Source: Siphonodentalium dalli
Lineage: Eukaryota; Mollusca; Scaphopoda; Gadilida; Siphonodentaliidae
DNA length: 64,000 bases
NCBI GenBank assembly: GCA_032622095.1
Contig: CP136066.1
Span: 130,605,917 to 130,669,916, forward strand
Reading direction: 5' to 3'
Position numbers and translations under genes: made by a program. This document shows, in pieces, positions 22,733-32,600 of the stretch. The stretch's first letter is position 1. The number at the start of each line of letters is the position of its first letter. Under the pieces are notes generated by a model. That model was not told where the DNA came from. It saw only the letters and a program-made list of their open reading frames with translations, and ran no database searches.

Positions 22733-23617
22733 TCATTTCGGAAACAATATATCAATCCAACATGTTTCAAAGCCTTCATGATCTATATCTGATCTGTGAT
22801 TAAAAGATATCGATTGATGTATATAAAGGCATACTCCCCCGCCATCCCTTTGACGGTCCTTTCGTACAACAGAATATTCATCAATCGCTATCTCCAAATC
22901 ACAGATTGTTGAATCCAGCCATGTTTCCGAAAAAGCTAGCACGTGTGCTTTAGATTGAGCTGCCATGTACCTAAGCTCATCTATCTTGGGTAACAAACTT
23001 CTGCAATTTAGATGAATCAATTTGAGCCCTTTGTTATTAAAAATCTCGTAAGAAGTGTTGTGACAATCGATATTTGTTTTCATGATTTCACGTTCATCTT
23101 GGCCAAAATCAGATGAAAAATGCAAATCGGAAGATGTTAAAAGATCGAAAGTGCAGGGGATGCATTGAAAATCTAACTTCTTTGTATGATTTAACATCGA
23201 GGTGTAGTCGGAATCACTAATGCCACAACAACGGGTGTGTGTCCATTGACTACATCCATCACAATCAACTGCTTTACTGGTTGATATCACCCTCTTAGCA
23301 CAGACAGTACAGGGGTACTTAATCGCCCTGTTCCCCTTCGGTGGACCGGGGTTCATTTGGACATCAGCCGACATCAGAAACATCAAAAGAATGATGGGTC
23401 GTGGTCTTCCATAACCTGCGCATTTGTCCACATTAGGTTTAAATTGCGTATGAGTACATAAAGTTGTTGATGAGAATCGCGGCCTATAAACATGACCCTC
23501 GGTGGAGATTGAAATATGAATCGACGTCCAGCACATCTGTTTCATCGGACAGCTCGAGGTTTCCCAATAACAGATCTGCGGAAGGCACATGGAACTGCAT
23601 ACTTTAAAAGATGTCAA
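22733..23617 (-). pseudogene. LINE-B N-terminal part: 2A-like motif, PHD finger, start of endonuclease
   Basis: A 294-codon open frame. Residues 85-92 read DVQMNPGP, preceded by a hydrophobic stretch (IILLMFLM, 75-82), as in 2A-like peptides, which make the ribosome skip a peptide bond between the final G and P. Next comes a complete C4HC3 PHD finger (C103, C106, C119, C122, H127, C130, C152, C155). From residue 198 the APE-type endonuclease starts: LIHLNCRSL, FSETWL (catalytic Glu), DRQRDGGGVCLYI. It ends at a TGA (22733-22735) that is most likely a lesion, since the next block (GVVYRPP) follows at once. PHD fingers and 2A-like sequences are described for CR1-group LINEs, so I place LINE-B there. 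The true 5' end is not identified. Confidence 0.85.
23342..23365 (-). other. 2A-like ribosome-skipping motif in LINE-B
   Basis: The eight codons give DVQMNPGP. The consensus is D-(V/I)-E-x-N-P-G-P, so only the Glu (here Gln) differs. A hydrophobic run directly upstream matches the usual context. If active, translation would release the N-terminal 91 residues from the PHD-endonuclease-RT protein. Confidence 0.6.
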
Positions 23618-23789
23618 TCATTTTCACACTTTGTCTGAACTTTAATATGGCACAAAAAGCATTTTATGCGACAGAAATGAATATAGTGTATGATATTCTT
23701 TCCATTTCTGTAAATACTTGGCAGTGACGTTGCGTAATTCTTGAGAAATCTGCGACTTTCTACGAAGAATAAGTTACGTTCTTCGGGGT
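23618..23789. other. Junction between LINE-B 5' region and right foldback arm
   Basis: Non-coding. It may include the LINE-B 5' UTR. The tandem arm starts at about 23790 with TAATTTCTGATTTAACGCTC. Confidence 0.4.
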
Positions 23790-25738
23790 GCTAATTTCTG
23801 ATTTAACGCTCGCCGTTCCTGGCCAATTGTACGCTTTGTTCGCAAAAGTAATATCTACATGTTGCAATATTAATGAAGGGGAGATGCTAACCTTTCGAAT
23901 GATGTATAATATGTATTTTTACATAGCGTAAAACGCGAGTAATATGAGCTTATATCTCTGTTCCTGATTCCTGTTAGTCGGATTTTTCCCCGTTTTTAGC
24001 TAATTTCTTAATCAACGCTCGCCGTTCCTGGCCAATTGTACGCTTTGTTCGCAACATTAGTGTCTAAATGTTGCAATATTAATGAAGGGAAGATGCTAAC
24101 CTTTCGAATGATGTATAATATGTATTTTTACATAGCGTAAAACGCGAGTAATGTGAGCTTATATCTCTGTTCCTGATTCCTGTTAGTCGGATTGTTTGGG
24201 ATTTTTCCAGTTTTTAGCTAATTTCTTATTCAACGCTCATCGTTCCTGGCCAAATGTAGGCTTTGTTCGCAATAATAGTGTCTAAATGTTACAATATTAA
24301 TGAAGGGAAGATGCTAACCTTTCGAATGATGTATAATATGTATTTTTACATAGCGTAAAACGCGAGTAATATGCGCTTATATCTCTGTTCCTGATTCCTG
24401 TTAGTCGGATTTTTTCCAGTTTTTACAGGTTTTAGCTAATTTCTTATTCAACGCTCGCCGTTCCTGGCCAAATATACGCTTTGTTCGCAATATTAGTGTC
24501 TAAATGTTGCAATATTAATGAAGGGGATATGCTAACCTTTCGAATGATGTATAATATGTATCGTTACATTCGCAAAACGCGAGAAATGTGAGCTTATATC
24601 TCTGTTCCTGATTCCCGGTACTCGGATTTTTTCGTTTTTAGCTAATTTCTTATTCAACGCTCGCCGTTCCTGGCCAATTGTACGCTTTGTTCCCAACATT
24701 GGTGTCTAAATGTTGCAAATTAATGAAGGGGATATGCTAACCTTTCGAATGATGTATAATATGTATTTTTACATAGCGTAAAACGCGAGAAATATGAGCT
24801 TATATCTCTGTTCCTGATTCCTGTTAGTCGGATTTTTTCCAGTTTTTAGGTAATTTCTTATTCAACGCTCGCCGTTCCTGGCCAAACGTACGCTTTGTTC
24901 GCAATATTAGTGTCTAAATGTTGCAATATTAATGAAGGGGTTATGCTAACCTTTCGATTGATGTATAATATGTATTTTTACATAGCGTAAAACGCGAGAA
25001 ATGTGAGCTTATATCTCTGTTCCTGATTCCTGTTAGTCGGATTTTTTCCAGTTTTTAGCTAATTTCTTATTCAACGCTCGCCGTTCCTGGCCAAACGTAC
25101 GCTTTGTTCGCAATATTAGTGTCTAAATGTTGCAATATTAATGAAGGGGTTATGCTAACCTTTCGATTGATGTATAATATGTATTTTTACATAGCGTAAA
25201 ACGCGAGAAATATGAGCTTATATCTCTGTTCCTGATTCCTGTTAGTCGGATTTTTTCCAGTTTTTAGCTAATTTCTTATTCAACGCTTGCTGTTCCTGGC
25301 CAAATGTACGCTTTGTTCGCAATATTGGTGTCTAAATGTTGCAATATTAATGAAGGGGATATGATAACCTTTCGAATGATGTATAATATGTATCGTTACA
25401 TATCGCAAAACGCGAGAAATGTGAGCTTATATATCTCTGTTCCTGATTCCCGGTACTCGGATTTTTTCGTTTTTAGCTAATTTCTTATTCAACGCTCACC
25501 GTTCCTGGCCAATTGTACGCTTTGTTCGCGAAAGTAGTGTCTAAATGTTGAACTATTAATGAAGGGGCTATGCTAACCTTTCGAATGATGTATAATATGT
25601 ATCGTTACATAGAGCAAAACGCGAGAAATGTGAGCTTATATCTCTGTTTGTCGTTCCTATTACTCGAAATAGTCATTCTGTTACTCGGAACTCGTTCCTG
25701 TTCCTCGTTCCGTTCCTGTTACTCGAAATAGTCAATCC
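23790..25738. repeat. Right arm of foldback element: about nine ~210-bp tandem units
   Basis: The landmark AACGCTCGCCGTTCCTGG recurs at about 23797, 24015, 24232, 24445, 24655, 24862, 25073, 25282 and 25488, a spacing of 205-218 bases. Unit identity is high (many 90 percent or better), higher than in the outer part of the left array. The arm ends with TTACTCGGAACTCGTTCC and the terminal CTCGAAATAGTCAATCC at 25722-25738. Confidence 0.9.
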
Positions 25739-25748
25739 CCATTTCTGG

Positions 25749-26229
25749 CCTATCTATACAGTGTCAAAAGATTGGCCATTATTTTTTGCAATTTGCCTTG
25801 CAAATTTTTCACCCCAACCTTTGGCCACAGAATGTTATCCAATCCGGTCCGGTCACCAACGTTTATTTACCGTAGAGATATGTAAGTCATCAACATTTTA
25901 TGTGGAATTATGAGTCTTTGATCTCTTGGAAATACTGCATATGCTGGCAACCATGCATGTTAGATCATGCAATGAATCTCTACTCTGACTAACGCCCACA
26001 GAGATCACATTCCACGAGTGCAGGGAACCTTATAAAGTCGAAAACATAATGCGGGGAATATATATATATAGTCGTTGTCTTTTCATTAATAATGTACCTC
26101 ACTGTAGGTGAATGTCCCAACTCAAAATTGCATGCTTTTCTCTGACTTTTGTGAGCTGATATCGCAATAAACATCAAATTAATTACTCAGGAAAAATGCC
26201 ATAATTGTATGCGACGCGAAGCAAAATCG
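25749..26229. other. Flank of the foldback element; no gene
   Basis: AT-rich non-coding DNA with a short (TA)n at 26059-26068. Its left edge is the second copy of the 10-bp TSD. Confidence 0.4.
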
Positions 26230-28108
26230 CTCATAAATTCACTTATATAATGAAATTTTGAGTTGGGATCTTCACCTAAAGTTTACAAGATTTGAGAAGG
26301 TAGTAATTGATGCGCTTTATTGGGCTATTTTCTCTTGGCCATTCCATATCGAAATCATGGAAGGAAGGAAACTACTATTTGTATGCTGAGAGCCTGATAC
26401 AAAAGTCTAACAAAGTTTGAATTTCTGAACTCATACCTGTTGTCCGTTATGTCGCCAGTTGTTGGAGGGATTTTGTTTAGGATATAGGATGGTGCGTGAT
26501 TTGTCATGATTTGATAAGTGAGACGTGATTTATGCCAGTCTCTGCATTATTGGAGAGTATTCCAACCGAGTTCACCCATACGTTAGCATTTGAGACAGAT
26601 CTAGTGACACCACTGACAATTCGTGCTGCATCATAATGTAGATCATCTAGCTTACGGAGACGGTATGCTGGTGCATTATTCCAGATGACATCACCGTAAT
26701 CCATAAAGGAAGAATGAAAACGTTATAAATAATCTCAAGTGTGCGTCTATTCAAAAAATATTTCAACTTTCTTAGTTGTGATAGTGTTGATGCTACACTC
26801 TTACACATATTATTTATTTGGATATCCAACTCCAGGATTGATTGCAGAACGATTCCTAGATTTCTGTGAGATGAGACAGTTTCTATGGCGGAGTCACCCA
26901 GTGACAAATCCATGGCATTTGTACTGGAGGGCCTAAAAGAGAACACAATTGCCTTTGTTTTGTCAGGATTAAAATTACAAGCCAATATTTTGCCCAAGCA
27001 GGATCAAGATCAAGCAGGATACGATCAAGATCGGCCGATAGATTAGTGCTTGTTTCTTCAATCGAAGGACTGACATTACTGAAACAAGTGTCATCAGCAT
27101 ATATACGTGTAAAAAAGAATGAATTGTATCAGACAAATCATTTATAAATACAAGAATAAGAAAGGGCCCAATATAGATCCCTAAGGGACTCCTGCGTGGA
27201 GATACATATAATCAGACGCGGCATCAGAAACGACCACACACTGTTTCCTGTTTGATATATAGTCGCTAATCCACAATAAAAGGTCTCCCTCTTCTCCATA
27301 TTCTTTAAGTTTGTGTATCAGACCGGTGTGCCAGACTCTTTCGGACGCTTTAGAAATATCACAGAATATAGAACAAGTCACCAGTTTGTTGTCGAGAGAC
27401 TGGCACAGGGAATGATATAGGTCAATTAATTGAAAAGTAGTTGAATGGCCAGGCACAAAACCAGACTGATGCTTATACAGTAATTCATTGTTATCGAAAT
27501 GAGACATTAACAGGACATTTGTATATAAGAGTTGGTAGTTTACAGTGTGATACATCGAGAGGGGATTTTTTTTATAAACGTCTCATTTAAAAGATTTGCT
27601 TTTCCATAACCATCAATTATAAGATTACCATTTGGAGATTGGATAGGTGGAATAACGCTATTTGGATTTATATTCAAAATATCTTTAACCGTTTGCCAGA
27701 AAAATTTCGAGTTACTAGAATAGATGATAGGAATAAGTCTGCCAATTTGCTTTCATTTTCAAGTTTTGCGTGTTTCTTCATATTATTAACTTTATTTCTC
27801 ATTGATTTGTATTTCATCCAAGCGTTTATTTTATCAGTGCGGATAGCCGCGCGTCTAAGTTTGTCTCGCTTACGAATGGCGGTTCTTAATTCTGATGTAA
27901 ACCAATGTTTATCATTTCGTCTGATTACCACTTCTTTGTGTGGGATACAAGTTTTCATTATATTAATGTAAATGCCTGTAAAAGTTTGTACTATGTGGTC
28001 AATATCCAAAGAAGGAGCCAATAATTTAATCCAATCAATTTCATTAATCATAGTATGAGCTCTGGGAAAATCGTTTAAGTTGTAATGCCAAATAAGTTTC
28101 CTTTGTTC
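26230..28108 (-). pseudogene. LINE-C reverse transcriptase remnant, 3' part
   Basis: On the minus strand, from right to left: the RRNDKHWFTSELRTAIRKRD linker block (about 27900), then after frame breaks SGFVPGHSTTFQLIDLYHSL (27465), FCDISKASERVWH (first catalytic Asp block, 27350), HAGVP followed by a stop where QG is expected (27180), IYADDTCFSNV (catalytic YADD, about 27082-27093), HRNLGIVLQ (26860), MDYGDVIWNN and DAARIVSGVTRSVSN (26700-26590), and a C-terminal SFLPSMISIWN block near 26340. Several frameshifts and stops make it inactive. The ARIVxGxTRSxSN block groups it with the remnant at 6793-7456. Confidence 0.85.
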
Positions 28109-28112
28109 TTAA

Positions 28113-28695
28113 AGGGGTACTGTACGCTATTTTCATTAAATTTCCGGTGACAACAACGATCTAATATCGATAATATATAGAAACATAAGTAATTTGAGTC
28201 GAAGATGTATTCTGTAAACGCTCAGGTTAATAGGCTATCTTAAAATTTAATAATTTAAAAGTTAATAATTTGATATAAATTGAATTTATGACTGGAGCCA
28301 TAAAATGGCGTCAATTAAATTACGAATTTGCGTAATCAAATAAAGTAAATGAGGGATACTGGCTTGTTAAACCGATCGCACACACGATCGCTTAAAATAT
28401 TATGATGATACGGGGAGAAAACTCAAGCCACTCACTGACTAGCGACGATACAATAACTTAAATGATTATATGGGACTAGTATGCCTATAATATAACTTTT
28501 ATTTGATTCATTTGGTTGAAAACTGTACAAAAATTACTCGACAACGACAATTTGTATTTTTGCATTCCGGTAAATTTGTCACCCGTAACACTACTTCGTA
28601 CTCAACAGACTTTCAAATAATGAAAAAAGTGTTACCTTATTCTCAGACTCGGAGACTATAGAAACCAACAACAACATTTGGCGTACAGTACCCCT
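28113..28695. mobile_element. 583-bp TTAA-flanked MITE (Kolobok-like) inserted in LINE-C
   Basis: The ends are inverted: AGGGGTACTGTACGC on the left and its complement on the right. Both are bounded by TTAA (28109-28112 and 28696-28699). LINE-C homology continues on both sides, so this is a clean insertion. A TTAA duplication with an A-G-initial TIR suits Kolobok-type elements; piggyBac ends usually begin with C. The interior is AT-rich and non-coding. Confidence 0.8.
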
Positions 28696-28699
28696 TTAA

Positions 28700-29005
28700 G
28701 ATGGAGCATAGTCGAAATATATAGAGGCATCACTGCATAATGATCAGATATGGTACGCCCAAAATCAATTGTTTCATGTTCGTATGACACGACCTGGTCG
28801 CTTACTATTATGGGGTCTAATAAGGTGGCAGATGATGCGAGTCGCAGCTGAAATAAGGTTACATAGACTTAATTTGTCAATATTAGATCATTTATATCTG
28901 AGTTTAAATCCAGTTTATCAGAGTTGAGATCGCCTATCAAGACTATCGGCGAACTAACTAAGTACACAGTAAGGAATCCAATTCAAATAAAAAATTACTA
29001 TTCAA
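28700..29005 (-). pseudogene. LINE-C endonuclease remnant
   Basis: On the minus strand the stretch decodes to VLIGDLNSDKLDLN (near 28910-28940), the GDxNxD block of APE-type endonucleases. It continues LINE-C across the MITE at 28113-28695. Upstream endonuclease blocks are not recognisable, so the element is 5'-truncated or decayed near 29000. Confidence 0.7.
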
Positions 29006-29362
29006 AAACCAAACAAATGGAATCCACATTCTTTCCAAGTATGATCGCCGAATGAAACACTGCTTGAAAGTTAAAGTTCGATCACGCAGTTCGTAAACAA
29101 GAGGACAACACATCTATCAAAACCGACGATGTGATGGCTACCATGTTTAGGAAAGCTCCTGAGCCTCCTCTCAAGCCACCATCTTATTATAACTTATATG
29201 CACACGGAAGTTGAATATAATTATGTCGACTCCGAAACAACTGCAGCGAGCTCAACTGTGTTCTAATCCTAATATCCTAATCATATTTCTCCTAGACCAT
29301 ATTGTTCATGTTGTCCCTCCGAGGACGCGTATCATTTCTTTTTTCGATATCCATTGTACGGG
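29006..29362. other. Unassigned spacer
   Basis: No convincing coding, RNA or repeat signal. The open frame at 29211-29432 runs into the flank repeat of the next element and is not supported. Confidence 0.35.
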
Positions 29363-29611
29363 TCCTACTAAACAACGAACACAAACGAACACAAACGAAC
29401 ATAAACGAACACAGGTCCAAAAAGCGGAATAAAAGGGTGAAATTTGGTTTGTGGGTGCGTGTGGGTCCACTCTATGTGTATGTGGTGTTATTTCCAACTT
29501 TGATCACTTATTTTTTGAGTTATTAGCATTATTTGAATACAAAACTACTAAACAACGAACACAAACGAACATAAGATTAGCCATACTGCAAAGGTGTTAA
29601 TTAACTATATA
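29363..29611. repeat. Left flank of satellite element, with ACGAACACAA minisatellites
   Basis: GTCCTACTAAACAACGAAC is followed by repeats of ACGAACACAA or ACGAACATAA (29370-29412), a 120-bp unique part, then a second ACTAAACAACGAACACAAAC block (29548-29573). The inverted counterparts are at 39414-39635 and 41210-41431. Confidence 0.8.
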
Positions 29612-32600
29612 CGGGTGTGACTAAACACCGCCCGGACCAGCCCGGACCAGCCCGGACCCACCATATGGACTATATGAGTGATTGTAAGGCCAATATAAGT
29701 GAAGGGGTGTCATGGAAACCCACTCAGGGTCGCTATTAACCCTCAAAATGCCGGCATCGGCGAAAATGTTCACCGCGAAATGAAGCTAACAGCCCGGACC
29801 GCCCCTGCTCCGTCCAGGTGGGATTTTAGTATCCATACCTGTGCGGGGGTGTTAATGAAACCCAAATACGCACGGAGAGTGGTCAAGGTCAAACGGAAGT
29901 GCCGCTTATTAACCCCTAAACTTCCCAGATTCAGCCAGAATTAAAAAATTGCGCCCCCCAATAAACAAATTCACAGCCCGGACCCCCTTAATGTCCTCGT
30001 ACTTCTAATAACTCCTTACATATGCGTTGTGGAACTACCCTCGACTACACTCACGAAGATTCAAGGGCGAGTCGCCCACGAATGCCTGGCAATTAACCCC
30101 CAAAATGCCGCCATCGCCGATTATGTTTACCGATAACGACGCTGACCGCCCGGACCATCACAGTCCAGCCCGGACCTCCCATATGGACTATATGAGTGAT
30201 TTTAAGGGCAATATAAGTGCAGGGGTGTCATGGAAACCCACTCAGGGTCGCTATTAACCCTCAAAATGCCGGCATCGGCGAAAATGTTCGCCGTGAAATG
30301 AAGCTAACAGCCCGGACCGCCCCTGCTGCGTCCAGGTATGATTTTAGTATCCATACATGTGCGAGGGTGTTAATGAAACCCAAATACGCACGGAGAGTGG
30401 TCAAGGTCAAACGGAAGTGCCGCTTATTAACCCCTAAACTTCCCAGATTCAGCCAGAATTAAAAAATTGCGCCCCCAATAAACAAATTCACAGCCCGGAC
30501 CCCCTTAATGTCCTCGTAATTCTAATAACTCCTTACATATGTGTTGTGGAACTACCCTGGACTACACTCACGAAGATACAATGGCGAGTCGCCCACGAAT
30601 GACTGGCAATTAACCCCCAAAATGCCGCCATCGCCGATTATGTTTACCGATAACGACGCTGACAGCCCGGACCATCCCAGTCCAGCCCGGACCCCCCATA
30701 TGGACTATATGAGTGATTTTAAGGGCAATATAAGTGCAGGGGTGTCATGGAAACCCACTCAGGGTCGCTATTAACCCTCAAAATGCCGGCATCGGCGAAA
30801 ATGTTCGCCGTGAAATGAAGCTAACAGCCCGGACCGCCCCTATTGCGTCCAGGTATGATTTTATTATCCATACATGTGCGAGGGTGTTAATGAAACCCAA
30901 ATACGCACGGAGAGTGGTCAAGGTCAAACGGAAGTGCCGCTTATTAACCCCTAAACTTCCCAGATTCAGCCAGAATTACAAAATTGCGCCCACAATAAAC
31001 AAATTCACAGCCCGGACCCCCTTAATGTCCTCGTACTTCTAATAACTCCTTACATATGTGTTGTGGAACTACCCTCGACTACAATCACGAAGATACAAGG
31101 TCGAGACGCCCACGAATGCCTGGCAATTAACCCCCAAAATGCCGCCATCGCCGATTATGTTTACCGATAACGACGCTGACAGCCCGGACCATCCCAGTCC
31201 AGCCCGGACCCCCATATGGACTATATGAGTGATTGTAAGGCCAATATAAGTGCAGGGTTGTCATGGAAACCCACTCAGGGTCGCTATTAACCCTCAAAAT
31301 GCAGGCATCGGTGAAAATGTTCGCCGTGAAATGAAGCTAACAGCCCGGACCGCCCCTGCTGCGTCCAGGTATGATTTTAGTATACATACATGTGCGAGGG
31401 TGTTAATGAAACCCAAATACGCACGGAGAGTGGTCAAGGTCAAACGGAAGTGCCGCTTATTAACCCCTAAACTTCCCAGATTCAGCCAGAATTAAAAAAT
31501 TGCGCCCCCAATAAACAAATTCACAGCCCGGACCCCCTTAATGTCCTCGTACTTCTAATAACTCCTTACATATGTGTTGTGGAACTACCCTCGACTACAC
31601 TCACGAAGATACAATGGCGAGTCGCCCACGAATGCCTGGCAATTAACCCCCAAAATGCCGCCATCGCCGATTATGTTCACCGATAACGACGCTGACAGCC
31701 CGGACCATCCCAGTCCAGCCCGGACCCCCCATATGGACTATATGAGTGATTTTAAGGGCAATATAAGTGCAGGGGTGTCATGGAAACCCACTCAGGGTCG
31801 CTATTAACCCTCAAAATGCCGGCATCGGCGAAAATGTTCGCCGTGAAATGTAGCTAACAGCCCGGGCCGCCCCTGCTGCGTCCAGGTATGATTTTAGTAT
31901 CCATACATGTGCGAGGGTGTTAATGAAACCCAAATACGCACGGAGAGTGGTCAAGGTCAAACGGAAGTGCCGCTTATTAACCCCTAAACTTCCCAGATTC
32001 AGCCAGAATTAAAAAATTGCGCCCCCAATAAACAAATTCACAGCCGGACCCCCTTAATGTCCTCGTACTTCTAATAACTCCTTACATATGTGTTGTGGAA
32101 CTACCCTCGACTACAATCACGAAGATACAAGGGCGAGTCGCCCACGAATGCCTGGCAATTAACCCCCAAAATGCCGCCATCGCCGATTATGTTTACCGAT
32201 AACGACGCTGACAGCCCGGACCATCCCAGTCCAACCCGGACCCCCCATATGGACTATATGAGTGATTGTAAGGGCAATATAAGTGCAGGGTGTCATGAAA
32301 ACCCACTCAGGGTCGCTATTAACCCTCAAAATGCCGGCATCGGCGAAAATGTTCGCCGTGAAATGAAGCTAACAGCCCGGACCGCCCCTGCTGCGTCCAG
32401 GTATGATTTTAGTATCCATACATGTGCGAGGGTGTTAATGAAACCCAAATACGCACGGAGAGTGGTCAAGGTCAAACGGAAGTGCCGCTTATTAACCCCT
32501 AAACTTCCCAGATTCAGCCAGAATTAAAAAATTGCGCCCCCAATAAACAAATTCACAGCCCGGACCCCCTTAATGTCCTCGTAATTCTAATAACTCCTTA

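Larger units (their letters stand above)
14273..25738. mobile_element. 11.5-kb foldback-type composite element with 10-bp TSD
   Basis: The outermost ends are inverted copies beginning GGATTGACTATTTCGAGTAA, and both are flanked by the same 10 bases, CCATTTCTGG (14263-14272 and 25739-25748). Because the end and the flank share G/C bases, the TSD may also be read as 8 bp with a GGGATTGAC end. Inside each end come copies of CGAGTAACAGGAACGAG and then tandem ~205-212-bp units. The left side has three forward-facing units (to about 14945), then about nine inverted ones (to about 17090); the right arm (23790-25738) has about nine inverted ones. The middle (17090-23790) holds LINE-A and LINE-B. Inverted arms built of tandem repeats, with an 8- to 10-bp TSD, match Drosophila-type foldback elements in plan. 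No transposase is visible. Confidence 0.75.
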
